Shown here piece by piece: positions 51,627-60,194 of a stretch of 64,000 nt of DNA. The notes under the pieces are model-generated. The model was given only the letters and a program-made list of their open reading frames with translations. It was not told the DNA's origin and did no database searches. The stretch spans positions 1-64,000 of the forward strand of contig DASVEF010000222.1 of NCBI GenBank assembly GCA_036380715.1, in the 5' to 3' direction. Position numbers and translations under genes: made by a program. Each line of letters opens with the position of its first letter. Position 1 is the stretch's first letter. The DNA comes from UBA5704 sp036380715. GTDB taxonomy: Bacteria; Acidobacteriota; Thermoanaerobaculia; Multivoradales; UBA5704.

Positions 51627-54227
51627 ATGCCCTTCGCTCCACCTCGGGCGCGCCCCTCCGCGCTCCTCCTTCTCCTCGCCCTCCTCGCCGCCCCCCTCTC
51701 CGCTTCGCGCCTGTCCCAGGCCCAGGTGGAGCGGCTGGAGAACGGCTTGACGGTCATGGTCCTGGAGGACCACACGCTGCCGCTGGTCAGCACGCAGATG
51801 CTCTACAGGATCGGCGGGCGGACGGAGAATCCGGGAGAGACGGGGCTCGCGCACTTCGTGGAGCACATGGCGTTCCGGGCGAGCGCGAATTTCCCGGACA
51901 CCGACGTGGTGAGCCGAATCTACGCGGTCGGCGGGGAGTGGCACGGGTACACGTGGATCGACCAGACCACGTATTTCGAGACCGTCCCGGTTGACCAGCT
52001 CGGGCTCGCCCTCGCCATCCAGGCGGACCGCATGGCGCGGCTGCTGCTGCCGGCAGGTGAGCTGGAGGCCGAGCGTGGCGCGGTGCTGACGGAGCTGCGC
52101 GGCTACGAGAACGATCCGGCGAGCCGGCTCGACGACGCGGTCATGGCCGCCTCGTTCGTCGAGCACCCCTACCGCAACAACGTGATCGGTTGGGAGGCAG
52201 ACGTCCGGCAGATCGCCCACGCCGACGTGGAGACCTTCTACCGCCGCCACTACGTTCCGGCCAACGCGGTGCTCGCCGTGGCGGGCGACGTCCGGACGGA
52301 GGAGGTCCTGGCGCTCGTCCGGCGCGCCTTCGGCGCCATCCCCGGCGGCGCGCCCACTCCCCTCCCCCGCTCCGTGGAGCCGCCGCAGCGCGGAGTCCGG
52401 AGGGTGGACCTGCACGGAGGCGGGTCCCGGAGCCGGTTCCAGATCGTCTATCGGGCGCCGGCCGCCACGGACCCGGACTTCCCGGCCTTCCTGCTCCTCC
52501 AGGCCCTGCTCGCCGGCTCCTCGGGCGCGAGCTTCCGCCAGGACGGCGATCCCTTCCCCGCCCGTCCGGGCTCGCGGCTCCACGGCGTCGGGCAGAGCGT
52601 CAACGTCTTCTTCGCCGCCACCGCGGCGCCGTACGTCCTCAGCATCGCCGGCGCCGCCGACCCGTCCGCGCCCGCGGCCCGCATCGAAGAGGAGATTGAG
52701 CGCCGGATCGCCGACCTCCGGGAGCGGCCTGTCCCCGCGGAAGAGCTGGATCGCGTGCGCCGCGACTTCCTGACGGAGCTGGTGCTCGACGTAGAGACCA
52801 CCGAGGACGCGGCCCACCAGATGGCGTTCTATGAGGGGATCGGCGCCTTCGAGGTCCTCCGCCGCCTGCCCGCTCTCGTCGATGCCCTGACGCCCGAGGA
52901 TCTCCAGCGCGCCGCCGCCGCCCGACTCCAGCCCTATCAGCGGACGATCGGCTGGGTACACGCCGGCCCCCCCCTAATTCTTCCTCCAACAGTTCCCTCC
53001 TCTCCCGGTCGGGGGGAGGGGGTGGGAGAGGGGGGCCAGGGGGGTGAGGGGCTCCCCGCGGACCGCGCCCCCCGGATCCGCCGCCTGAAAAACGGCGTCA
53101 CCCTGATCGCCCGCCAGGTCCCGCGCGTTCCAGCGGGGTATCTGCGCGTGGTCGTTCCCTCCACCGTCTCCTCCGAAGGGACGATCACGGACATCGCCAC
53201 GGACTCTCCGGTTTGGCGGCACACCTCGCTCGGCCTGCGCTTCCGCGCGGGAGAGCTGCCGCGGGCGCTGGCCGAGGCCCGCAAGGCGCTGGCGACGGCG
53301 AAGGCCCAACCCGCGCCCGATCCCGCGACTATTGAAGACCCGGAGCAGCGGCTTGACCTCGCCTTGCGCGCCCTCCTGGGCGCTTCGCCGGCCTCGGGCG
53401 GACCGCTCTCCCCCGTTGTCGTCGTCGCCGTTGGCGACCTGGACGAAGCCGAGGTCCTCCGCCTCATGGCAGAGGCCTTCGCCGGCCTCCCCTCTCCGCT
53501 GCCCCTCCGCTCCAACCCTCTCCAACTAGAGAGGCGCGAAGAGGTGATCCCGCTCGCCGGCCGCGGGCTGGCGCAGTCTCAGCTCGGCTATGCGGTCCCG
53601 GCTCCCCCACCCTCCGATCCCGCGTCGGACGCTTGGCGCATCCTCCTCTACATCCTGAGCCACGACTACGAAGGGCGGCTCGGCAAGGACCTGATCGCCC
53701 GCCGCGGCCTGATCTACTACATCGGCAGCCGCTACCAGTCGGATGGCCAAGCCGCCTGGATCGCGATGACCACCGGCGTCAACCCGGAGAGCCTGGAGCC
53801 CACCCGGAAACGCTTCGCCGAGCTGATGAACGCCCTTCGAGACAGCCCGCCGACCGAGGCCGAGATTGAGGAGGCAAAGCGGCACCTGATCGGACGCCGG
53901 ATCACGGCGCCGATGAGCAACGAGGAGATCTCCGCAGCCTACGCCCGGGAGTGGATCGAGCAGGGGCGCCTGCTCTCCGACGACGACTTCGAGCGCCGGG
54001 TGCGGAGCGTGACCCGCGAGCAGGTGCTGGCCATCGTGCCGCGCTTCCTCGATGGGGCGACGGTGGTGGTGGACGTGGCCCCTCACCCCCCGGCCCCCTC
54101 TCCCACCCCCTCCCCCCAACCGGGAGAGGGGGAGAAAAGCAGATCCGTGTTCGATTCCCCCCTCTCCCGGAAGGATGGGAGGGGGTGGGAGAGGGGGGTT
54201 AGGGGGGTGAGGGCTCAGCGGCGGTGA
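51627..54227 (+). CDS. Secreted two-domain M16 zinc peptidase
   Basis: The ATG at 51627 follows CCGGAGGACC and gives 866 residues with a signal peptide (about 1-26). The zinc site is the inverted motif H76-F-V-E79-H80 in GLAHFVEHMAF; a downstream glutamate in ELEAERGAVLTELRG completes it. The first M16 half runs to about residue 445 and the second, catalytically inert half starts near 482 (RIRRLKNGVTLIARQ). Between them about 25 residues (SSPGRGEGVGEGGQGGEG) are encoded by an in-frame REP-like element. The last about 50 residues are also translated repeat. Pitrilysin-type enzymes of this kind degrade peptides in the periplasm. The second half appears shortened after VVVPSTVSSEG. Confidence 0.88.
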   Translation: MPFAPPRARPSALLLLLALLAAPLSASRLSQAQVERLENGLTVMVLEDHTLPLVSTQMLYRIGGRTENPGETGLAHFVEHMAFRASANFPDTDVVSRIYAVGGEWHGYTWIDQTTYFETVPVDQLGLALAIQADRMARLLLPAGELEAERGAVLTELRGYENDPASRLDDAVMAASFVEHPYRNNVIGWEADVRQIAHADVETFYRRHYVPANAVLAVAGDVRTEEVLALVRRAFGAIPGGAPTPLPRSVEPPQRGVRRVDLHGGGSRSRFQIVYRAPAATDPDFPAFLLLQALLAGSSGASFRQDGDPFPARPGSRLHGVGQSVNVFFAATAAPYVLSIAGAADPSAPAARIEEEIERRIADLRERPVPAEELDRVRRDFLTELVLDVETTEDAAHQMAFYEGIGAFEVLRRLPALVDALTPEDLQRAAAARLQPYQRTIGWVHAGPPLILPPTVPSSPGRGEGVGEGGQGGEGLPADRAPRIRRLKNGVTLIARQVPRVPAGYLRVVVPSTVSSEGTITDIATDSPVWRHTSLGLRFRAGELPRALAEARKALATAKAQPAPDPATIEDPEQRLDLALRALLGASPASGGPLSPVVVVAVGDLDEAEVLRLMAEAFAGLPSPLPLRSNPLQLERREEVIPLAGRGLAQSQLGYAVPAPPPSDPASDAWRILLYILSHDYEGRLGKDLIARRGLIYYIGSRYQSDGQAAWIAMTTGVNPESLEPTRKRFAELMNALRDSPPTEAEIEEAKRHLIGRRITAPMSNEEISAAYAREWIEQGRLLSDDDFERRVRSVTREQVLAIVPRFLDGATVVVDVAPHPPAPSPTPSPQPGEGEKSRSVFDSPLSRKDGRGWERGVRGVRAQRR
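52993..53052. repeat. REP-like element inside the M16 peptidase gene
   Basis: CCCTCCTCTCCCGGTCGGGG pairs with GGGAGGGGGTGGGAGAGGGG and ends with the family arm GGGGGGTGAGG. It encodes a glycine-rich linker between the two M16 domains, in frame. Confidence 0.7.
54082..54214. repeat. Inverted pair of REP-like palindromes, translated as the end of the M16 peptidase
   Basis: CCCTCACCCCCCGGCCCCCT, with CCACCCCCTCCCCCCAACCG, faces CCCCTCTCCCGGAAGGATGG and ends GGGGGGTGAGGG. The peptidase frame passes through the entire block and ends at 54227. Confidence 0.75.
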
Positions 54228-54249
54228 TTTCCGTATAGATTCAGCCCCC

Positions 54250-54831
54250 ATGCGACGGATCTGCGTCTTCTGCGGCTCCAGCCCCGGAGCCTCCCCCGCC
54301 TACGCCGAGGCCGCGCAAGCCATGGGCGCGGCCCTGGCGGCGCGAGGGCTCGGGCTGGTCTACGGCGGCGGCAACGTCGGCCTGATGGGCGTGGTGGCGG
54401 ACGCGGCCATGGCCGGCGGCGGCGAGGTGATCGGGGTCATCCCCAGAGCGCTGGAGGCCCGCGAGGTCGCACACGCCGGCATCACCGACCTGCGGGTGGT
54501 CGGCTCGATGCACGAGCGCAAGGCGCTGATGGCGGAGCTCGCCGACGGCTTCATCGCCCTGCCGGGCGGGATCGGCACCCTGGAAGAGTGGTTCGAAATC
54601 TGGACGTGGGCGCAGCTCGGCATCCACAGCAAGCCGTTCGGCCTGCTCAACGCCGCCGGCTACTTCGATTCCCTGCTGACCTTCCTGGACCGCACTGTGG
54701 AAGAGCGCTTTGTCCGTACGGAATACCGCGCCATGGTGCTCGTGGGCGACCGTCCGGAGCCCCTGCTCGACCGCATGGCCGCGTACGAGCCGCCCGTCAT
54801 TCCGAAGTGGATCGATCGGGCGGAGAGCTGA
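54250..54831 (+). CDS. LOG-family protein (TIGR00730), probable nucleoside-monophosphate phosphoribohydrolase
   Basis: The 193-residue protein has the complete LOG pattern: RRICVFCGSSPGASPAYAEA at the N terminus, YGGGNVGLMGVVADAAM, the nucleotide-sugar motif SMHERKALM and the diagnostic PGGIGTLEEWFEIWTWAQLG. Family members hydrolyse the N-glycosidic bond of nucleoside 5'-monophosphates, in some organisms cytokinin precursors. No cytokinin synthesis gene is near, so a general nucleotide-salvage function is more likely. It has no signal peptide. A palindromic repeat follows. Confidence 0.9.
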   Translation: MRRICVFCGSSPGASPAYAEAAQAMGAALAARGLGLVYGGGNVGLMGVVADAAMAGGGEVIGVIPRALEAREVAHAGITDLRVVGSMHERKALMAELADGFIALPGGIGTLEEWFEIWTWAQLGIHSKPFGLLNAAGYFDSLLTFLDRTVEERFVRTEYRAMVLVGDRPEPLLDRMAAYEPPVIPKWIDRAES

Positions 54832-54836
54832 ATCCT

Positions 54837-54892
54837 CTTCCCCCTCTCCCGGTTGGAAGGGAGGGGATGGGAGAGGGGGTCAGGGGGTGAGG
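54837..54892. repeat. REP-like palindrome between convergent genes
   Basis: TTCCCCCTCTCCCGGTTGGA with GGGAGGGGATGGGAGAGGGG ends with GTCAGGGGGTGAGGGG. It overlaps the last four codons of the next, convergent gene, which end in GPLTP. Confidence 0.7.
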
Positions 54893-55449
54893 GGCCCGGA
54901 GGGCTCGGACGGCGGCATGGGCGGCGGCTCCTCATCCGGCGACAGCGGCAGGGGCGGCGGCGCAGGCTGCTCCGCGGCGATGCGCCGGGCCACCTCCCGT
55001 TGCGCCTCGCTCGCGGCGCGGCAGATCTCGCCGTAGATCCGGCGCGCCTTCCCCTCCCGCAGGGTGAATCGCACCCGGGCGCGCGTGCGCCGGCCGAAGA
55101 CTGTGACGGTCCAGGTGGGGACCATCGACGCGAGGAGGGCGATCGCTCCCAGCGCGAGGGCGGTTGCGAGCATGGCGTTGCCCACCTGCCGCTCCTGGCC
55201 GGCCAGCACGGCCATGGCCATCAGCAGCGTGAACGCTCCCAGGGCGCCGAAGATCCAGGTGGTGGCTCCAATCGTCCGCGCGCGGTGGAGCGTGACGAGC
55301 ACGATCTCGTCGAAGAACACCCGCTTGCGGGTGATCTCGGTGTAGCTGACCAGGTCGATCTCCAGCGCCTCCGGCGTCCGGTAGACGCGCGAGCGTTCCG
55401 CCAGCGAAGGGTCGGCTCCCAGGTACTCGCGTCGTACGGGGTTGCTCAC
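54880..55449 (-). CDS. Two-helix membrane protein of unknown function
   Basis: The protein has 189 residues. An N-terminal soluble stretch includes RTPEALEIDLVSYTEITRKR, followed by two membrane helices (about 64-84 and 91-110). A basic strand segment (FGRRTRARVRFTLREGKARR) and a proline-rich C terminus (PAPPPLPLSPDEEPPPMPP) complete it. The end of the proline-rich tail overlaps a palindromic repeat. It is the third gene of a leftward set after the RDD and B-box proteins, spaced by 1 bp, and so probably belongs with them. I recognise no family. Confidence 0.65.
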   Translation of the reverse strand: MSNPVRREYLGADPSLAERSRVYRTPEALEIDLVSYTEITRKRVFFDEIVLVTLHRARTIGATTWIFGALGAFTLLMAMAVLAGQERQVGNAMLATALALGAIALLASMVPTWTVTVFGRRTRARVRFTLREGKARRIYGEICRAASEAQREVARRIAAEQPAPPPLPLSPDEEPPPMPPSEPSGPLTP

Positions 55450-55450
55450 G

Positions 55451-56041
55451 TCAGGTGCTCACGAGGGCCCAGAGGAAGAAGACTCCGCCGGTGATCTGGA
55501 TCAGTCCCAGGAGCACGGCGAAGATCAGCGGCGCCATGCCGCCGCTCTCGTTCATCATCCTCCGTTGCTTGAAAGCCTGATAGGCCAGGAAGAGGGTCAA
55601 CAGCCCGGTCAGCGGGCCGAGGATCCACAGGAGACAGCCCGCGACCCCGGAGAGCACGGCGATCCCGCGGTAGTCGCGGATGCGGTTGCGGGTTGAAGAG
55701 AGCACCCCTTCGCTCGACAGGCGGTCGAAGCAGGCCGGGCAGAGCTCCTGCTGGTCGATGTCGATCCTGCACAGCGAGCACATGAACACGCCGCAGCGCG
55801 TGCAGTTCGCCACCGCGGCGTTGCCGGGGTGCTGGGCGCAGGCGACCGCGCCCGCCGGCCCGGCCTCGGCCATGGTCTCGACCCGGGGACCGCGCGGCGG
55901 CGGCGGCGCGAAGGGGGTGGCCTGGAACGTTTTCGAGCAGGCGGGACAGAGCTGCTCGCCCGCCACCATCAGGGTGGCGTCGAGCGCAACCCCGCACCGC
56001 GGGCAGGCCGGACCGAGGTAGGCTGGCAGCGGGACCGGCAT
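55451..56041 (-). CDS. Zinc-ribbon/B-box membrane protein
   Basis: This 196-residue protein starts with a CxxC zinc ribbon (ACPRCGVALDATLMVAGEQLCPAC, residues about 12-35). A proline-rich linker leads to a B-box-like zinc finger (ACAQHPGNAAVANCTRCGVFMCSLCRIDI, about 67-95, then LCPAC). Two or three membrane helices follow (about 128-150 and 168-192). It shares the B-box with the RDD protein 8 bp upstream and with the small protein at 56780. This suggests a set of membrane proteins with related cytosolic finger domains. The function is unknown. Confidence 0.72.
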   Translation of the reverse strand: MPVPLPAYLGPACPRCGVALDATLMVAGEQLCPACSKTFQATPFAPPPPRGPRVETMAEAGPAGAVACAQHPGNAAVANCTRCGVFMCSLCRIDIDQQELCPACFDRLSSEGVLSSTRNRIRDYRGIAVLSGVAGCLLWILGPLTGLLTLFLAYQAFKQRRMMNESGGMAPLIFAVLLGLIQITGGVFFLWALVST

Positions 56042-56048
56042 CGACGGA

Positions 56049-56669
56049 TCAGAAGCTCCAGTTGACCACGCGGGTCTTGGCCGCCTGGTCGTGGATGCAG
56101 GCCCTCTCCGCGCCGAAGGCGACCAGGTAGTCGATAAGGCCCAGACAGGGCACGGCGCTGAGCACCTGCCGGACCACCGCGCGCGTCCAGGCCTGCCCCC
56201 GGGTGATGTCGTTCCCCTCCGGGGTGACGACCTTGATCTTCAGCGCCTTCTTGCCGATCGTCTGGCCGCCGGAGGAGAGCATCACCCCCTCGTAGGCGAT
56301 GCCGAACCCCATGTAGGCGAGCGTCAGGAGCCCCTGGAAGACGAAGAAGACCGGCGAGGGATCTTCCGTGGCGTCCGGGTCGAACATGCCGGACGGAATG
56401 CCGAGGGCGAAGATCAGGATGAACAGCGGGATCACCAGGATCAGGCCGTCGACCCACAGGGCCAGAAAGCGGCGGCCGACCGTGGCCAGCTCGAGCTGCC
56501 GGCCCATGGCCGGCAGGCCGGAGCGCAGGTCGCGCATCGCTTCGGTCTTGCAGGCGGCGCAATACGGATGGCCGCCGATCTGCACGATGCAGTCGGGGCA
56601 GAAGCTGTCGGCGCAGCGCACGCAGCGCGTCAGGCCGTCTTCGATATAAGGATGGTTTTTACAGGGCAC
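56049..56669 (-). CDS. RDD-family membrane protein with N-terminal B-box-like zinc finger
   Basis: I chose the GTG at 56669, about 9 bp after GGGAGAGG, because the finger starts immediately (PCKNHPYIEDGLTRCVRCADSFCPDCIV). Residues about 60-200 are an RDD domain: RRFLALWVDGLILVIPLFIL with the R…D pair, two further helices, and SSGGQTIGKKALKIKVV. The last helix region ends VAFGAERACIHDQAAKT. RDD proteins are membrane proteins linked to ion or solute exchange in a few cases. The gene leads a leftward set of three and is divergent from the large operon starting at 56780. Confidence 0.8.
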   Translation of the reverse strand: MPCKNHPYIEDGLTRCVRCADSFCPDCIVQIGGHPYCAACKTEAMRDLRSGLPAMGRQLELATVGRRFLALWVDGLILVIPLFILIFALGIPSGMFDPDATEDPSPVFFVFQGLLTLAYMGFGIAYEGVMLSSGGQTIGKKALKIKVVTPEGNDITRGQAWTRAVVRQVLSAVPCLGLIDYLVAFGAERACIHDQAAKTRVVNWSF

Positions 56670-56779
56670 CCTATGCCTCTCCCTCGGGCAGCTCGCAGCC
56701 CAACCTTTTCGTTCCGTGTTCGTTCCGTGCGGACACCGCCATTCTATCAGAGCCCCTCCTGTAGAATAATCGGCGTCCC

Positions 56780-57058
56780 TTGCCGACTCTCGCCGCTCCC
56801 ACCCGCTGCTTTCACCATCCGGACCGCCCGGCGATGGCGATCTGCGTCTCCTGCCGGAAGCCGATCTGCCAGTCCTGCTCCACGCTGTGGGAAGGGATCC
56901 ACTGCTGCGTGGACTGCCTGGCCCAGCGCCGGGCGGCAATCGGGGAGAAGAGCGGAACGCTGAAGACGGCCGGCCTGGTCCTCGCCTCCCTCGCCCTGAT
57001 CTTCGCGCTGACGGTCCTCCGCGCCTGGATCGGGGCGGCCCTGGCGGGGCTGCAATGA
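56780..57058 (+). CDS. Small B-box zinc finger membrane protein, first gene of the MoxR operon
   Basis: This 92-residue protein has a B-box-like zinc finger (RCFHHPDRPAMAICVSCRKPI and CQSCSTLWEGIHCCVDCLAQ, residues about 9-48) and one membrane helix (about 62-83). The start is uncertain: a TTG at 56780 is the only one that keeps the full finger, and no clear ribosome-binding site precedes it. The stop overlaps the next start (ATGA), so it is translationally coupled to the DUF4129 fusion gene. Related fingers occur in the two divergent neighbours. Confidence 0.65.
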   Translation: MPTLAAPTRCFHHPDRPAMAICVSCRKPICQSCSTLWEGIHCCVDCLAQRRAAIGEKSGTLKTAGLVLASLALIFALTVLRAWIGAALAGLQ

Positions 57059-59010
57059 GCCGCGGCACGGTCACGGTCAGCGGCGTCCTCGACGAGGCGG
57101 TCGAGCTGGTCTGCCGCGGCGTGCCCGGCTGGGCTGGGCTGATGGCGCTGACCGCGCTCCCGCTGCGCTTCCTGGAGGCCCACCTCGCGAACCGCCTGAT
57201 GCAGCTCGGCGACGACGCTCCGGGCTACCTGAACCATCTGACCGCGATCTCCTGGCTGGCGACCCTGGCCCTGCCGCTGGCGCTCTGGGGACGGGCGGTG
57301 TTCGTGCGCGCCTGCACCCTGGCCCTCGCCGGCGGCCCCGGAGGCGCCAGGATGCCGTGGCGCCAGATCCTGCGCCTGAACCCGGCGGGGCTCGTGTCCT
57401 ATCTCTATGCCGCCCTCGTCTACGAGCTGCTGTTCTTCGCCGTCGGCTGGACGCTCGTGGCGCTGCCGGCGCTCGCTCTTCTGACCGGCCTCGCCGCCGC
57501 CACCTCGCCGCTGCGCGAGCGGCCCGGCCTCCTGGCCTCCCCCATGCTCGCGCTGCAGCACGCCCGGCCGCTCGCGCCGCTGCTGGGTCTGACGTTCCTG
57601 CTCGGGCTGGGCGTGGTGGTCGCGTTCGTCAACGTCTCCGCGCTCTTCTGGCTTCTCCTCTGGCTGGCGGACGGCACCGTCGGGCTCGACCTCTCCTGGT
57701 GGTCGGCCACCCTGAGCTGGGACAACCGCCACTTCACCCTGCTGGCCCTCGCCGGGGCGGTCACCCTGGTCGAGCCCTTCTGGCTCGCCTCCCTGGTCTC
57801 GGCCGTGCGGCGGGCCCGCGCCCAGCAGACGGGCGAAGACCTCGCCGCCTGGTTCGCCAAGCTGCGGGAGCCCTCACCCCCTGGCCCCCTCTCCCGTCAC
57901 CGGGAGAGGGGGAACTTGAGCGGGTCGGGCGGTGGCGCCCCCCTCCCGGTGACGGGAGAAATGAGCCGGCCGGAGGCCGGGGAGGTGAGGGCCCACCGCA
58001 CCACGCTCCTCCTCCTAATCGTCACGTTTTTGCCGGTCCCTCTCATCGCGGAAACCCTCTCCGTCGAGACCTACCGCCAGCGGGTCGCCGGCGTCGACGG
58101 CCGGCTCCGCGCCGGCGACTGGGTCGGCGCGCGGACGGACGCCCAGCAGCTCCTGAAGGACCGGATCGCCTTCGGCGCCGAACGCCTGGAGACGGACGCC
58201 TCGGTCCTCCGTCCCCTCGCCGAAGCGCCGAACGCCGCGGCCGCGCAGGCCGCGGCTCCCCGGCTGAGGAAGCTCGCCGCCGCCCTCTCCTCATCGCCCG
58301 CGCAGGCCCCTCCCACGCCGAGCGCCAAAATTCTGGAAGAGGTCCGCAAGAGCCAGGCGGTCGCCGAGCTCGAAAAGGGAGGGGCGCTGCCCAAGGGCGA
58401 CGACCTGGGCATCCTGGACGCGATCACCGAGGTCCTGGAGCCGTTCTACCTCTGGCTCAAAGACCTGTGGGAGCGCTTCTGGAATTGGCTGGACAGCCTG
58501 CTTCCGGAACGGGTGCGGCGGACCGCTTCGGGCGCCGACCTCTTCACGGTGGTGACCGTCCTGGTCGTGGTCCTGGCCGCCGCGGGCGCCTGGCTGGCCT
58601 TCCGCGCCTTCCGCAAGCGGCGGCGCGGCGAGATGCCGCAAGCCGTTCCAGCCGAGGCCCCGCCGCCGGCCGCGGACGAAGACCCGCTGTCGCGCGCCTC
58701 CGGCGAATGGGAACGCTATGCCCATGAGCTGGCCGCCGCCGGGCGGACCCGCGAGGCCATCCGCGCCTGGTATCACGCCGTGCTCGTCTCCCTCTTCCGC
58801 ATGGGCGCGCTCCACTACCGCAAGGGGAGGACGAACTGGGAGTACGTCTCCGCCCTGTCGCCCGGCTACGGCTGGCGCGCGACTTTCATCGAGGTGACCC
58901 GCGGCTTCGAGCGCGAATGGTACGGGCGCGACCGCAGCACGCCCGAGGCGCTGCGCGAGGCCGAGGATCTGGCCCGCGGCATCCTCGACTCCCTCCGGGA
59001 GGCGGCTTGA
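57055..59010 (+). CDS. Fused membrane protein and DUF4129-type protein
   Basis: This 651-residue protein appears to be two proteins joined through a repeat. Residues 1-270 form a membrane protein with about six helices (LFFAVGWTLVALPALALLTG, LGLTFLLGLGVVVAFVN). Residues about 272-302 (PSPPGPLSRHRERG and beyond) are encoded by a REP-like element. From about 303 a second unit starts, with an ATG at 57961 and a leader-like helix (TTLLLLIVTFLPVPLIAETL), then a helical domain, a membrane helix near 500 and a DUF4129 end (AIRAWYHAVLVSLFRMGALHYRKGRTNWEYV). DUF4129 proteins accompany MoxR/DUF58 genes. The second unit may also be made separately from 57961. Confidence 0.75.
   Translation: MSRGTVTVSGVLDEAVELVCRGVPGWAGLMALTALPLRFLEAHLANRLMQLGDDAPGYLNHLTAISWLATLALPLALWGRAVFVRACTLALAGGPGGARMPWRQILRLNPAGLVSYLYAALVYELLFFAVGWTLVALPALALLTGLAAATSPLRERPGLLASPMLALQHARPLAPLLGLTFLLGLGVVVAFVNVSALFWLLLWLADGTVGLDLSWWSATLSWDNRHFTLLALAGAVTLVEPFWLASLVSAVRRARAQQTGEDLAAWFAKLREPSPPGPLSRHRERGNLSGSGGGAPLPVTGEMSRPEAGEVRAHRTTLLLLIVTFLPVPLIAETLSVETYRQRVAGVDGRLRAGDWVGARTDAQQLLKDRIAFGAERLETDASVLRPLAEAPNAAAAQAAAPRLRKLAAALSSSPAQAPPTPSAKILEEVRKSQAVAELEKGGALPKGDDLGILDAITEVLEPFYLWLKDLWERFWNWLDSLLPERVRRTASGADLFTVVTVLVVVLAAAGAWLAFRAFRKRRRGEMPQAVPAEAPPPAADEDPLSRASGEWERYAHELAAAGRTREAIRAWYHAVLVSLFRMGALHYRKGRTNWEYVSALSPGYGWRATFIEVTRGFEREWYGRDRSTPEALREAEDLARGILDSLREAA
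57870..57960. repeat. REP-like elements joining two coding units
   Basis: CCCTCACCCCCTGGCCCCCT with CTCCCGTCACCGGGAGAGGG is followed by a second hairpin, CTCCCGGTGACGGGAG, just before the ATG at 57961. No stop codon falls in the frame of the flanking genes, so a former intergenic repeat now links them. Confidence 0.7.
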
Positions 59011-60194
59011 TCCGCCGCGGCGTCTGGCTGGCCGTCCTGGCCTTCGCGTTCTACCTCGCCGGGGTGATGGTCTGGATCGGCTACGACCGTCGCTCGGCCC
59101 GCGAGGCCTTCCCGCCGGGATCGGTCTTCAACACCGGCGAGGAAGGGCTCTCGCTCGCCTACGCCTACCTGCGGCAGAGGTCCGTGGCAGTCTCGGTGCT
59201 GCAACGCCGCGTCAGCACGGACTTCGTGCCGGCGAAGGCCGTGCTCTTTCGGGTGAGGCCGACGGAGCTGCCTCTGCTTTTGGTGGGCGAAGAAGAAGAC
59301 ACGGACGAAAAGGACGAGGACACGGACGACAAGGACAAGAAGAGCAAGGACGCGGAAGAGAAGAAGCCGGTTCCACTCCTCACTCCCGACGAAGAGGCCT
59401 GGGTGCGCGGCGGAGGGCGCCTGGTGCTGGCCCTGAACGAAGACTACGGCCCCGTCGAGGTGACGGCGCTCCAGGGAAAGGCGGCGCCGCCGCGCAAGGT
59501 CTTCCCCCTGTGGCCGGGCGTCTCGGCGCTGCGGATGAAGACGCGGCGGGGGCTCGGCGGCGAGGGGATCGCCGGCGGCCACGCGGTGGTCCTTGCCGGG
59601 GGGGCGCCGGTCGTCTCCCGCCTGCCCATGGGCGCGGGCGATGTGATCCTCCTCGCCTGTCCGGAGGTCTTCCAGAACCTGGGGCTGGGCGACGCGCACC
59701 ACCTGGCCCTGCTGGAGTCCCTGGCCGGGCTCGGCGAAGGCCGGCCCGTGCTCTTCGACGAGCGCGCCCACGGGCTCGGCGACGCGCCGGGAGTCCTGGA
59801 GACCCTGGGCGCCTGGGGGCTGGGCCCCCTCCTCCTCCTGGGTCTGCTCGCCGCGGTCGCGGCCTTCTGGCGAGGCGCGGTGAGGATCGGTCCGGCGGAC
59901 CGCGAGGAGCGCGACACCCGCTCCGAGTCCGTGGAGCTGCTGGACTCCCTGGCGGACCTCTACGACCGGGCCCTGGGCCGCGACCAGGCGGTCCGCCTGT
60001 ATCAGGAGAGCTTCATCCACACCGTGGCGGCCGAGACCGGGCTGCGCGGCGCGGCCCTCCAGACGAGAGCGTACGACCTCCTCGGCCCTGACGCGGCGCC
60101 GCAGGACAAGGACCTCTCGCGCGAACGATTCGATCGGGCCCTGCGAGGCCTCAACCAGGCGTTCAGGAGATTGCGGGATGCAAAGCGTAAGTGA
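59007..60194 (+). CDS. DUF4350-domain membrane protein
   Basis: I chose the TTG at 59007, which overlaps the previous stop (TTGA) and follows GGGAGGCG. The 395-residue protein has a membrane helix near each end of an exported domain: residues about 5-25 (VWLAVLAFAFYLAGVMVWIG) and about 270-290 (LGPLLLLGLLAAVAAFWRG). The soluble part contains SVFNTGEEGLSLAYAYLRQR, an acidic lysine-rich insert (about 90-117) and PVLFDERAHGLGD, as in DUF4350. The C-terminal cytosolic tail is helical. These proteins are regular partners of MoxR ATPases and DUF58 proteins in a membrane-associated assembly or maturation system. Confidence 0.8.
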   Translation: MIRRGVWLAVLAFAFYLAGVMVWIGYDRRSAREAFPPGSVFNTGEEGLSLAYAYLRQRSVAVSVLQRRVSTDFVPAKAVLFRVRPTELPLLLVGEEEDTDEKDEDTDDKDKKSKDAEEKKPVPLLTPDEEAWVRGGGRLVLALNEDYGPVEVTALQGKAAPPRKVFPLWPGVSALRMKTRRGLGGEGIAGGHAVVLAGGAPVVSRLPMGAGDVILLACPEVFQNLGLGDAHHLALLESLAGLGEGRPVLFDERAHGLGDAPGVLETLGAWGLGPLLLLGLLAAVAAFWRGAVRIGPADREERDTRSESVELLDSLADLYDRALGRDQAVRLYQESFIHTVAAETGLRGAALQTRAYDLLGPDAAPQDKDLSRERFDRALRGLNQAFRRLRDAKRK

